Of a stretch of DNA of 64,000 bases, positions 25,587-34,687 are shown one piece after another. This DNA is from Flavilitoribacter nigricans DSM 23189 = NBRC 102662. GTDB lineage: Bacteria; Bacteroidota; Bacteroidia; Chitinophagales; Saprospiraceae. The notes under the pieces are model-generated. The model was given only the letters and a program-made list of their open reading frames with translations, was not told where the DNA came from and did not search any database. The translations under genes were made by a program, and so were the position numbers. Position 1 is the stretch's first letter. Each line of letters begins with the position of its first letter. The DNA is taken from NCBI RefSeq assembly GCF_002646595.1, contig NZ_PDUD01000034.1:122884-186883 (forward strand), in the 5' to 3' direction.

Positions 25587-27428
25587 TCATTTTTTCAGTT
25601 CCATAAAATCCCGGAGTCGTCCCTCCAGATCGTACATACGGAAGGAAAAAGTCCCATCAAATATATCCACTTTACAAAAGTGATTACCGCGCTGCACCTT
25701 GTTGGAAAACCAGGAAGGTGTGGGCGTAAAATCTTCCAGATGGCCGCCACCGCCACCGCTTTTGATGTAGACGACGCCATCCTGCTGGTCGATCCGGCCG
25801 TCCTTCAGCGGCCAGGTCCGTTCGTAGGCGTGCACGTGCCCGTAGAAAACCACATCAACTCCGACCGATTCGTACAGATCGATCAGGTCATCGAAGCGGG
25901 GATCCGATCGGCGCGAGGACTCGCCCCGCCAGGTATCCCCAAAATCATTTTCGTCCGAAGAGACCGGGCAATGGTGGTGGGCAACGATCTTCCATTTCGC
26001 CTTGGATTGGGCCAGCCCAGACTTTAGCCATTCGTACTGTTTACCCCCTTTTTGCAGTTCCGCGCGGGCATTGCTGTTCAGCATAAAAAAGTCAGCATTT
26101 CCGTAGCGAAAAGAATAATAGGCTTCCGGATCCGGCAGGCGATGGTAGCGATTGTACCAATAGAGATCCGACTCGCCGTTGCCGGGTACCGGATAGAATG
26201 GGATCCGGCTCGCCACCGGCGTGATGCCGGTAAAATATTCGTAATTCCACTCGAATTTGTGATCTTCCTGTCCGCCGTCGGTGACATCGCCCAGGTGCAT
26301 GATGAAGTTGGGGCGTTCTTCCCACATCAATTCCCCCAGGCGGTGGTTAACGTGCGGCCGGCTTTCGGTATCACCGATGATACAAAAGGAGAAGGCGGAC
26401 CGATCCGCTACGGTCGTCGAGAAGGTAAGCGTACCGGAAGACGTACGGCTTCCATCGGCGGCGATGGCGGTGATCTCGTAGTAGTAAGGCGTCCCGGGAG
26501 ATAATCCTTCCAGCGTTATTTCCTGAATGTAGGCCGACTCGTCAATAGTGAGCTTATATTCCAACGGTAAAGTGGTTCCGTAGGTGATCTCAGCCCGGGC
26601 CATGCGATCCGTTTCCCAGAGGATATTCATGCTGTTCTGCGTGGCGTAGTGCAGATAGGGTCCGGCGTTGAAGTGAAAGGTCTCCGGAAAAAGTTGTCCG
26701 CTCTCCACCCGTTGCTGCAATTCCTTAAAACGGGTATTGATCTCCCCGGGTTCCAGGGCATAGTTATACAGTCGGGAAGCTTTTACCAGATTGGCGATTT
26801 TCATGTAACGTTCTTCCCCGAAATAACCGGCCACTTCGATCTGCGGATTGGGGGGAAGTTGGAGCGAACCGGACGCTTCACCAGATTCCGCCAGCAGTTC
26901 CCCGTTCAGGTACAGTTTTGTGCTCCGGCCGTCATAAGTACCGACCAGATGGCCCCAGTATTTTTTCCAGCCCCGTCCGATCTTTTTGGTCAGGGATGCG
27001 GTTCCGCCGTCGGTCCGCACGTGCCACAATACCTCATCGCCGTAATTACCCAATAACCAGGCAGCCTCTTCCGGTTCGGATTTGCCCCGTACGCTGATCA
27101 GGGCGCCAACCGGCAAATTGACGTGGTTCAAAAGCCACATTTCTACGGAAAAAGGTCCGGTGGGCAAAGTCTCCGTTTCCACAAAATTGGTGATGCGCTC
27201 GGTGGGATGCTGCTCGTAAAAAAGAATAGGTGCTCCCTGGGTCTTAAATCGCTGGAACCTGCCTTTCGGCGGTTCTATTTTCTCCCCCGGATAGTTTGCC
27301 GCGTTCCGGGCGAGCGTATAATTTGGATGGAAGGTCCAGTCGCCGATGATCGTACGGCCGGTCTCCTGGCTATAGCCCGCCGTCGACCAAAAGGCGAGCA
27401 GGCCCATAAAAAGTGGTAGGTATTTCAT
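25587..27428 (-). CDS. Secreted LamG / purple-acid-phosphatase-like metallophosphoesterase
   Basis: 613 residues: signal peptide (to about YSQ), a LamG/concanavalin-like lectin domain (about 35-230), a fibronectin-III-like domain of purple acid phosphatases (about 250-345), and a calcineurin-like phosphoesterase domain (about 350-600). Metal-site motifs seen: IGDTES, HLGDVTDGG, AHHHCP and YGHVHAYE. The usual GNH(D/E) motif reads GNGE (PVPGNGESD), so the His normally next to the metal-binding Asn is absent. Function may be altered. The MBOAT operon ends 75 bases upstream, so read-through is possible. Confidence 0.85.
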   Translation of the reverse strand: MKYLPLFMGLLAFWSTAGYSQETGRTIIGDWTFHPNYTLARNAANYPGEKIEPPKGRFQRFKTQGAPILFYEQHPTERITNFVETETLPTGPFSVEMWLLNHVNLPVGALISVRGKSEPEEAAWLLGNYGDEVLWHVRTDGGTASLTKKIGRGWKKYWGHLVGTYDGRSTKLYLNGELLAESGEASGSLQLPPNPQIEVAGYFGEERYMKIANLVKASRLYNYALEPGEINTRFKELQQRVESGQLFPETFHFNAGPYLHYATQNSMNILWETDRMARAEITYGTTLPLEYKLTIDESAYIQEITLEGLSPGTPYYYEITAIAADGSRTSSGTLTFSTTVADRSAFSFCIIGDTESRPHVNHRLGELMWEERPNFIMHLGDVTDGGQEDHKFEWNYEYFTGITPVASRIPFYPVPGNGESDLYWYNRYHRLPDPEAYYSFRYGNADFFMLNSNARAELQKGGKQYEWLKSGLAQSKAKWKIVAHHHCPVSSDENDFGDTWRGESSRRSDPRFDDLIDLYESVGVDVVFYGHVHAYERTWPLKDGRIDQQDGVVYIKSGGGGGHLEDFTPTPSWFSNKVQRGNHFCKVDIFDGTFSFRMYDLEGRLRDFMELKK

Positions 27429-27503
27429 AAACGGCGAAGCTAGGCAAATTGCAAAACCCCGATGGAAACTGTTTTTTAAGTTTCTGTAAATTCTCGGGTT
27501 ACT

Positions 27504-28499
27504 TTACTGACGGGAATCCGCCGCACTTCCATTATAATGCTGTTCGATCCTTTCCGCCAGCCACTCCGAATAGATCTGCTGTCCGTATTTATTCAGGTGA
27601 CTGATGTCCCAGTAAAAGCGAAATGGCAATGGCCGTTCAAAGGTCCAGTAATCCACTTCGAATCGCTGCCGGTAAGCCTCCAGCAGGGATACCCTGCGGC
27701 GCAGTTCCCGCTCGGACATATATTGTCCCTCAATGGCCGCCGGGCGGGGCAAATTCAGGATCACCAGATCCGTGCCGCTATCGGTCAGCTGTTCGGCCAG
27801 TCGGTTAAACTTCCGGGTATATCTTCGTTTGCGAACGCTGCGTTCCTGAATTTCGAATTGGATGCTATCCCGGTGACTGATCACCGAATCGGCCTGTTTA
27901 TAGCGGACATCAAAAGTGATCGTCGAATCTATTTGTCGCTTAAGTCCCGGCTTAGGAAAAGCCGAAGGAAGGAGTCGGTGTTTCAGGACATTGAGATTGT
28001 GAACGTAGCGTTTCTGGAATTGGACCGGTAAAGGATTCGGCCAATCCAGTTCCGGCAGCGGTTCAAAAAAAAGAACCTGATCCTCGATGCAGAGCAGATC
28101 CGGCCGGGCATTTTCCAGGTACGCCAGCAGGTCGGGATCTTCCAGCATTTTGTAGGAGGCTCCTGCGTAAAATACCCGGTTTACGTGTACGGGTTTGCCG
28201 AGCTGCTGAAAAAAGTGCTCAAAGAAGGAATCCCTCAATACGCCCTGAGCGGTCAATGAAGACCCGAAAATAATTACGTGATAGGCTTCTTCCGGCACTA
28301 CTTCGTTACGGATCAGATTATGTAACCGCACTTTATAATTGGCATACCGCATTTCGTGAGAGTCCAGGAAAGCAGTATCCCCAGGCAGACGCATTGCCCC
28401 CAGACCACCAAAAACCAATACGGCCAGGGTAATCACGACGGCCCAGGCCCCCAGAGGCAACATTTGCTTTTTTTCGGATCTGAAAATATTTCCAAACAT
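27504..28499 (-). CDS. SGNH-like membrane-anchored protein of the acylation operon (DltD/AlgJ-like)
   Basis: 331 residues with one N-terminal membrane helix (about 15-35). The body has an SGNH-like nucleophile region (VIIFGSSLTAQG, Ser80/81) and a C-terminal DxxH motif (DISHLNKYG, Asp298 and His301), as in DltD/AlgX/AlgJ-type proteins, which accept acyl groups from a MBOAT and place them on an envelope polymer. I start at ATG 28499; a TTG at 28508 would overlap the preceding small gene. It lies 5 bases after the 47-residue gene and is the last gene of the operon. Confidence 0.75.
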   Translation of the reverse strand: MFGNIFRSEKKQMLPLGAWAVVITLAVLVFGGLGAMRLPGDTAFLDSHEMRYANYKVRLHNLIRNEVVPEEAYHVIIFGSSLTAQGVLRDSFFEHFFQQLGKPVHVNRVFYAGASYKMLEDPDLLAYLENARPDLLCIEDQVLFFEPLPELDWPNPLPVQFQKRYVHNLNVLKHRLLPSAFPKPGLKRQIDSTITFDVRYKQADSVISHRDSIQFEIQERSVRKRRYTRKFNRLAEQLTDSGTDLVILNLPRPAAIEGQYMSERELRRRVSLLEAYRQRFEVDYWTFERPLPFRFYWDISHLNKYGQQIYSEWLAERIEQHYNGSAADSRQ

Positions 28500-28504
28500 A
28501 AGGC

Positions 28505-28648
28505 TCAATAATTCAGGTAACGCAGTTCACCTTCGGGCGTCAGGCTCATATACAGGATCAGCAGGATCAGCATCAGGTACCACAATCCGGTCAGGACCGT
28601 ACTCCATTTTCGACTTAGATATTTTTGTAGAAATTCGTACATACTCAT
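28505..28648 (-). CDS. 47-residue DltX-like membrane microprotein
   Basis: A short gene between the MBOAT and the SGNH-like gene. It encodes a basic N-terminal segment (LQKYLSRKW), one membrane helix (about 17-35, ending ILLILYMSL), and a short C-terminal tail EGELRYLNY with Tyr44 and Tyr47 at the end. DltX of Gram-positive bacteria has the same size, the same single helix and position beside DltB, and a conserved C-terminal Tyr motif reported as acyl carrier. The match here is in layout and tail character, not in proven homology. Its stop is 5 bases before the next ATG. Confidence 0.75.
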   Translation of the reverse strand: MSMYEFLQKYLSRKWSTVLTGLWYLMLILLILYMSLTPEGELRYLNY

Positions 28649-28712
28649 TGGTTAAAAGGGCATTTCCAACAGTTAGTCCTCGGCCCCTGCCCTTCATCGG
28701 TGTAATAGATCC

Positions 28713-29843
28713 CTAAGCCAGTCCCAACAACAATCGATACGTTTGCACAATCGCCTGCCAGTTCTCCTCCTTCACGATCACGAAACTAAATAAAACGAAG
28801 TGGAAGGTCAGCAGAATAGCCCAGTAATCGTATGCGGGTAGGCTGTTCTGCAGCCGCTTTGATAGTTCGGATCGATTGTACAAATGCCAGACCGCTACGC
28901 CCAAACCGTGGTAAACACCCCAGATGATGTATTTGAGGGAGATCTCATGCCACAACCCAATGACCAGCATCGTCATAATGATCCCGATGATGGGCTTGCG
29001 GGTAATGCTCGCCATGGGCGTATACACGTAATCCCGGCACCAGGATGACAAAGATATATGCCAGCGATTCCAAAATTCATTGATATTCGGGGCCAGAAAC
29101 GGATAATTAAAGTTTTCCATAACGCGAAAGCCCAGCAACAGCGCCAGCCCGATCGCCACGTCGGAATAGCCAGCAAACTGAAAATAGGTATTCAATGTGT
29201 AATTGAGCACCCGAAGATAGGTAGCCAGCCATTCGTTCTTTCCCTCCAGCGCGGTCACCACGGCGGTCAATTTGTTGGTAAGCAAAAAGTTGCCGATGAT
29301 CACGATCTTGGCGTAGCCGTACAAAATTCGTTCCAGCCCTTCGGAAAAAAGATTGGCATCCCAGCGACGGCGGTAGATATTGCGCAAAAAGGGTTGAAAG
29401 CGATTGATAGGCCCGATCAGTATGGTCGGCAGGAAAAACATATAGGCGGCATAATCCCCGAAGTTGTGCGGTCCTACCTTGCCTTTATACCGCTCGATAG
29501 CGTAGTGGATCTGCCGAAAGGAGTAGTAAGATAAGCCCAGTGGTATCAGTCGGTCGACCGGAGAAAGTAGTGCAGCGCCAATCCCTATTTTGTAGAGTAC
29601 AAAGATGGTAATGTTCTGGACTAGTATCAGTATGGTGGCGGTTGTTAAAGACAGTGAAGTCCGAAAGATCCAGTAACTGCTGCCGGTAGTCAAACCCAGA
29701 ATGAGTAATGAGACCGGCGCTTCCAGTGCCAGAAACAGGACCGTGCCGGCCAGGATCACCCAGATCTGCCAGCGGGCGGGACTCAGCCAGGTGATGAGCG
29801 TCAGCGCAAGACCGAAAAACAGGATGTAGGTCAGTAGGTCCAA
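28713..29843 (-). CDS. MBOAT O-acyltransferase (DltB/AlgI type)
   Basis: 376 residues with about ten membrane helices. It has the MBOAT signature FWNRWHISLSSW (257-268) and the catalytic His299 in IGLWHEISLKYIIWG (the usual form is GLWHG). Length is nearer DltB (about 400) than AlgI (above 460). The enzyme moves an acyl group across the membrane from a carrier to a partner protein or polymer. The only available start is TTG 29843, since a stop codon lies two codons upstream and no internal Met precedes the first helix. It is 79 bases downstream of the AMP-ligase/carrier gene. Confidence 0.9.
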   Translation of the reverse strand: MDLLTYILFFGLALTLITWLSPARWQIWVILAGTVLFLALEAPVSLLILGLTTGSSYWIFRTSLSLTTATILILVQNITIFVLYKIGIGAALLSPVDRLIPLGLSYYSFRQIHYAIERYKGKVGPHNFGDYAAYMFFLPTILIGPINRFQPFLRNIYRRRWDANLFSEGLERILYGYAKIVIIGNFLLTNKLTAVVTALEGKNEWLATYLRVLNYTLNTYFQFAGYSDVAIGLALLLGFRVMENFNYPFLAPNINEFWNRWHISLSSWCRDYVYTPMASITRKPIIGIIMTMLVIGLWHEISLKYIIWGVYHGLGVAVWHLYNRSELSKRLQNSLPAYDYWAILLTFHFVLFSFVIVKEENWQAIVQTYRLLLGLA

Positions 29844-29922
29844 TTTTCAGTGCTAAGGTGTTAAAGTTTTGAGGGGTTAATGTTTAGCAGTTGGATCGTT
29901 AATCTGAATGGGTAATTACCGT

Positions 29923-31752
29923 TTACCTGGCCTTCTGCGATACGATCTTTTCCGCTTCCCGGATCGTACTCATGACCATAATCTCCTTCGAGCTGAGCCG
30001 GATCTTGAATTGTTCTTCCAATTTGGTAACAAAGAGCAGATGGGCCATAGAATCCCAACCGTCCAGGTTTTCGGCCGTAGTGTTGATATTGATCTGTTGA
30101 CGGGGCACTTTAAATGCCTCAGCGGCAGCGGCAAAAATGCCCTCCCGGTGGCTTTCTCCCTGAACAGCATCCGCAACATCTTCCTTTTCCAGCAATTCGC
30201 GAACGGCCCGTACCTTGATCTTCCCGGAGATCGTTTTGGGCAGTTCGTTCAGGAAAAAGACCTGTTTGGGGATCTTGGCCGGTTCGAGTTGCGTGCGGCA
30301 GTGCTCGATGATCGCCACCGCGTCCAGGTCCGTACCGGCTTCTCCGACCACACAGGCGTGTAGGTTTTCTCCGAATACGGGATCCGGCACGCCGAAACAA
30401 ACCGACTCCACTACCGCCGGATGGGTATTGATGATCTCACTGACTTCTTCGGGCTGAATATTGATACCGCCGGAGATCACCAGGTTTTTCTTCCGGCCTA
30501 CCAGTTTATAAAATCCCTCTTCATCCCGCACGGCGATATCCCCGGTATGGAACCAACCATCTTGTAGGGCCTGCCGGGTGGCCTCTTCGTTATTTAGGTA
30601 ATTCGTCAGAAGATTATCTCCCTTGATCAGCAATTCCCCCGCCTCCCCGGAGTCGAGTTCCCGTCCTTTATCATCAACGATCCGGAACACACAGTCGATG
30701 GGTTTACCGATGGTACCGACCTTCCGCGTTTGCTCTTCCGGACCGCTGTAGCTCGCTCCGACCACCGTTTCGGTCAGCCCGTAATTATTGACCACCCGGG
30801 TCTGGAAGGTCTTTTCAAAATCTTCCCACAATTTCACTTCAAAGGGCGCCGCTGAAGTAACGATATACCGAAATTCCTCTCCACTAAAACTGTCCTCATA
30901 ACCTTCGGCGAGTTTCAGCAGGAACGCAAGCATCGTCGGTACGGTAATGAAATGGCTGATCCGATATTTATAGATCGCATCGAAGATCCGGGGCACCTGA
31001 TCCACGGTAAATTCCATGGGATGGTACCAGCCGGCCGTATTCAGAGCCGCCAGTACCGGTCCCTGCATAATGCCATCGGTATGATAGGTGGTGAGAATAT
31101 TGAAAATCCGGGAATGCTCGTCCAGCTCGTAGACCCGCGTGATGGTATCCAGATTGGCCCACAACGCCTTATGGCTGATCTGTACGGCCTTCGGCGTCGA
31201 GGTCGTCCCCGAAGTGAAGAGGATGTAGGCGATGGTCGCCGGATCGATCCGGTCCGGGAAATCGGCTTTCGGCATTTCGGCCAGGGTTTCCAGGAAGGAT
31301 TGCTCTCCCTTTCCCGTCGACTTTTTACCGCCGAGCATTTTTTTAAAGAGCGTACCTTTCTTTTTGGCTCTTTTCACCCACCGAAAAAGGAATCCTTCCT
31401 TTTTTTCCAGATCCCATTTATCGACCAGGGAAGCATCCACAAAGAAGCCTTTGGGTGCACAAAGCGCGATGAGTTCCGCGGCCCGGATAGAACCCAGATC
31501 GGGATCCATCAGGATCACGGTGATGCCGTAGCGCAGGCCGGCCAGCACCAGACTGCCCAGGGCAAAATTATCCCGGCTGGAAAGAATGACCCGGTCGCCG
31601 ATCGTCAGGCCCTGAGCCTGGAAAACCCCACCGATGCGGTGCACCGTATCGGTAAGTTCGGCGTAGGAATAGGCTTTCTCTAATTGAGCAAACGTTTTAT
31701 TCTGAACGGATTTTTGCTCTAACCGCTGGAAGATCTCTGTAATATCTGACAC
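29923..31752 (-). CDS. AMP-dependent acyl ligase with fused carrier domain (DltA-DltC-like)
   Basis: 609 residues. Adenylation domain: YILFTSGTTSTPKAVQISH (P-loop), NNYGLTETVVG, GWFHTGDIA, ISGGINIQPEEVSE and the C-terminal lysine motif PKTISGKIKV. The last 80 residues are an acyl-carrier domain with the phosphopantetheine Ser568 in LDGWDSMAHLL. In Gram-positive bacteria DltA (ligase) and DltC (carrier) are separate; here they are one chain. It would load an acyl or amino-acyl group onto its own carrier for the MBOAT. The substrate is not readable. The start is GTG, 11 bases after the upstream stop. Confidence 0.9.
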   Translation of the reverse strand: MSDITEIFQRLEQKSVQNKTFAQLEKAYSYAELTDTVHRIGGVFQAQGLTIGDRVILSSRDNFALGSLVLAGLRYGITVILMDPDLGSIRAAELIALCAPKGFFVDASLVDKWDLEKKEGFLFRWVKRAKKKGTLFKKMLGGKKSTGKGEQSFLETLAEMPKADFPDRIDPATIAYILFTSGTTSTPKAVQISHKALWANLDTITRVYELDEHSRIFNILTTYHTDGIMQGPVLAALNTAGWYHPMEFTVDQVPRIFDAIYKYRISHFITVPTMLAFLLKLAEGYEDSFSGEEFRYIVTSAAPFEVKLWEDFEKTFQTRVVNNYGLTETVVGASYSGPEEQTRKVGTIGKPIDCVFRIVDDKGRELDSGEAGELLIKGDNLLTNYLNNEEATRQALQDGWFHTGDIAVRDEEGFYKLVGRKKNLVISGGINIQPEEVSEIINTHPAVVESVCFGVPDPVFGENLHACVVGEAGTDLDAVAIIEHCRTQLEPAKIPKQVFFLNELPKTISGKIKVRAVRELLEKEDVADAVQGESHREGIFAAAAEAFKVPRQQININTTAENLDGWDSMAHLLFVTKLEEQFKIRLSSKEIMVMSTIREAEKIVSQKAR

Positions 31753-31763
31753 TACTCTCGGGA

Positions 31764-34601
31764 TTATATCGTTAATGCAGTCTTCAATACTTTGCCGTTG
31801 GCATTACGGGGCAAAGCATCGGTAAAATGGATCTCAACCGGTACATTCCGGTCGCCGATCTTTTCCGTAATGAATTTTTTGAGTGCTATTCGGATGGGCT
31901 CTTGGTCCGTAACCGCTTCGGTCAGGACGATGAAAGATAACATTTTTTCTTTTTCTGCTTCGATCACCGGCACCACTGCTGCTTCCTGCACCGAAGGGTA
32001 ACGTTCCAGTATCTGTTCGACCTCCGACGTATACACCAGCAGGCCGTCGGCCGTTTTGATGATCTCTCTCTTCCGCCCCTTTAGCTGTACGTTACCGGCG
32101 GCATCGATAGTGGCGATATCGCCGGTATAGAACCAGCCTTTCCGAATCACACTGCGGGTGAGTTCTTCCCTTTGGTAATAGCCCTGCATAATATTCCGGC
32201 TGAAGATCCGGAGCTCTCCCTCCGCACCGGGCACAACGATCTCCCCGCTTTCATCGACCACCTGCGCAATGCAATCGCAGGCCCGCCCGATGGTAGAGCT
32301 ATTCAGGTCCGCAGCTCCTTCTTTTTCGGTGATGCAGATACCGGTAGTTTCCGTCAGGCCGTAATAATTCAGGATTGCGATCCCGAAAGCTTCGTGGAAG
32401 GCTTGTTTGAGTTCCACGGAAAGCGCACTACCGGTGCAGATCACCTGGCGCAAGCTGGTCAGATCCGCCCGTACCCGGCGTTCGAACTGGACCATCTGAT
32501 TGAGCAGTGCCGGAGTAGTACCCAGGATCGTGGCCTGGTGCTGAGCGATGCTTTCACACAGGCCGAACATATTACTTTTACTCATCACCGTCGGGATCAC
32601 CACGGCGGCTCCTACTTCCAGGGGTGCGAAACAGGCATTCCGCAGCCCACTCATCGCATCCAGTTCACCCACGGCGAAGAAACGGTCTTTCGTCTGCCAG
32701 TGAAAACTCTCCGTGACCAGTCGGCTGCTTCTCACTAATTGTGCGTGGGAAAGCATGACACCTTTCGGGATCCCGGTGGAGCCCGAAGTATACAGGATCA
32801 CAGCCAGATCGCCGGGGGACACCTCCACCGAAGGAAATGCGGTATCTTCTTCCTGATCGGCCAGCCAGTCCGAGAACAATTCGAATGCCTCCGGCTCGTG
32901 TTCGCCGTCAAACTGAACCACCCGCTGGTCGGTCAGCAGGTCCCCGAAAACACCGGCAACGTGTTCGTCGATAAAGGTCAGCCGGGGCCTAACCTCTTCC
33001 AGGATATGCGCAACCGTGGCAGGTACCAGCTTATATTCCAGCGGTACCACGACCAGGCCGCTTTGCACCGCCGCCAGAACAGTGAGCACCGCTTCGAAAT
33101 TATTGATGGTGATCAGCGCCAGCCGATCTCCCCGCTGCAAGCCTTCTGCCGCAAATTTTAGCCGGATCTGCCGGATGATCTCCTGGCAGTCGGCGTAGGT
33201 AAATTCACTTTCGTCCCACTCGGAGATCAGAAAGAGTTCATCGCCGTACCGGGCAACGGATCGTTGCCAGAGGACGGTCAGAGTGAGTTGCGATTCCGGC
33301 AAAACGTATTCCTGGGTGGTGATGTATTGTTGCAGGCGCATCTGATCTTTGGTGACCGGTACCAATTGCACAATATCCCGTTCCTGCATATCCTGCAGAA
33401 TTGGCAGTAGATCGGCAACGGGGAGTTCCAGTTCCGCCGCTATTTCCTGTACGGTATACAATTGACCAGCCAGATACAGCGCTTTTGCGGCCACTCCCGA
33501 TAAGCGGTAATCTTCTGCTCTGGATAGTTTTTCCAGATAGATCGGGTGGCGATCCAGCAGGTAGCCCACCCGGTCCGAATATTTGGCCCGGTCGATGCGC
33601 ACCAGTTGCCGGCTGTAGTCGATATGCAGGAGCGGATTGACCAGGATATGGCAGGATTCCGGATCCTGCAGATCGGCAAAACGATAGGCTTCCAGCTGTT
33701 CTGATTCCGCCCAGGATTGGGGCAAAATGGCCAGCATTGCATTATAGTGATGACTATTCGGTTGGGAAACGATCGGATGGGGTTGCTGCTCGTATAGCTC
33801 GTTCAGCGCAAACATTTCCGGCTCGGGGAACACGAAGCCCTGCCTTCCGGTATTCTCAAATAACTGACCGAAAAAGGCATCGTAATCCAAACCGTGTAGT
33901 TGCCGGCAGCCCCGCTCAAAAAAGGGCTCCGGTTCGGAATTGCTCAGGTGTACGTGCGGGAAAAGAATGGCTCCGTTTTCCGGAGTGATGCGTAGCAATT
34001 CCTGCAACAGCAAAGACTGGTCGAAACGATGAAAGGTATCGAGCCCAAAGACCAGGGCCACGCTATCATCCTCAAATGGCAGGGGTTTGTTCAGATTGGC
34101 AAAACCGACCTCCATTTCGCGGCGCGCCACTTCGTCCTGATACCAGAAATGAAAACCTTTGTAACCCAGTACATCCTTGTCCCCTTCCCATAGGGTGATC
34201 ACCCTTTGTTCGGGAAAAAAACCCTGCAGTAAAGCGCCCAGCCAGCCGGTACGATCCCACAGATTGAGAATGGTGGCCCCGGCGGGCAGCTTCTTTTGCA
34301 GTAATTTGATAAACGGAAAAAAGGCCTTGCAGGCTTCGTTGAACGACTGAAAACAGGCGTATATATCGTAACTCGGACGGCGGGCTTTCTGCCGCACAAA
34401 ATTTTCGTATTCCTGCTCAAATCCGGCGCTGGCGCGCAGTAGGTCTTCACATTTTTGGCGCAGGAGTTTTTCGGAAAAAAAGTCCGCTTCGTTGAAATAA
34501 CAGACGTTTTTCACCACGGGTACGGCAACGGTAAAATCCGAATTGTAGCAGACTGCGGTGTTTTCATCAAACTGGCGGGTATGCGGAAGATTGTAGATCA
34601 T
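31764..34601 (-). CDS. Methyltransferase - AMP-ligase fusion protein
   Basis: 945 residues, the first gene of the operon. The N-terminal part (about 85-290) looks like a class I SAM methyltransferase (ILNLWDRTGWLGALLQGFF, then LPFEDDSVALVFGLDTFHRFD). A winged-helix-like segment follows (about 373-418, LYTVQEIAAELELPVADLL). The C-terminal 500 residues are a complete adenylation domain (ILYTSGSTGIPKGVMLSH about 603-620, NYYGLTETTGICI, GWFYTGDIATID, PRNANGKVLKTAL). The start ATG 34601 is chosen over TTG 34637. Whether the methyltransferase still binds SAM is unsure, as the glycine motif is atypical (NLWDRTGWLG). Confidence 0.8.
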   Translation of the reverse strand: MIYNLPHTRQFDENTAVCYNSDFTVAVPVVKNVCYFNEADFFSEKLLRQKCEDLLRASAGFEQEYENFVRQKARRPSYDIYACFQSFNEACKAFFPFIKLLQKKLPAGATILNLWDRTGWLGALLQGFFPEQRVITLWEGDKDVLGYKGFHFWYQDEVARREMEVGFANLNKPLPFEDDSVALVFGLDTFHRFDQSLLLQELLRITPENGAILFPHVHLSNSEPEPFFERGCRQLHGLDYDAFFGQLFENTGRQGFVFPEPEMFALNELYEQQPHPIVSQPNSHHYNAMLAILPQSWAESEQLEAYRFADLQDPESCHILVNPLLHIDYSRQLVRIDRAKYSDRVGYLLDRHPIYLEKLSRAEDYRLSGVAAKALYLAGQLYTVQEIAAELELPVADLLPILQDMQERDIVQLVPVTKDQMRLQQYITTQEYVLPESQLTLTVLWQRSVARYGDELFLISEWDESEFTYADCQEIIRQIRLKFAAEGLQRGDRLALITINNFEAVLTVLAAVQSGLVVVPLEYKLVPATVAHILEEVRPRLTFIDEHVAGVFGDLLTDQRVVQFDGEHEPEAFELFSDWLADQEEDTAFPSVEVSPGDLAVILYTSGSTGIPKGVMLSHAQLVRSSRLVTESFHWQTKDRFFAVGELDAMSGLRNACFAPLEVGAAVVIPTVMSKSNMFGLCESIAQHQATILGTTPALLNQMVQFERRVRADLTSLRQVICTGSALSVELKQAFHEAFGIAILNYYGLTETTGICITEKEGAADLNSSTIGRACDCIAQVVDESGEIVVPGAEGELRIFSRNIMQGYYQREELTRSVIRKGWFYTGDIATIDAAGNVQLKGRKREIIKTADGLLVYTSEVEQILERYPSVQEAAVVPVIEAEKEKMLSFIVLTEAVTDQEPIRIALKKFITEKIGDRNVPVEIHFTDALPRNANGKVLKTALTI

Positions 34602-34687
34602 GGGTTCTGTTTTCAAATATTCCCTAAAGAACGCCAATCATTGGAAATCTTCCAATTGCCGGGATCACTTTAAGTTTTTTTCCTATG

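Noticed and set aside
29908..30363. An open frame antisense to the AMP ligase carrier domain
   Set aside because: No start context; the carrier domain on the other strand is unmistakable.
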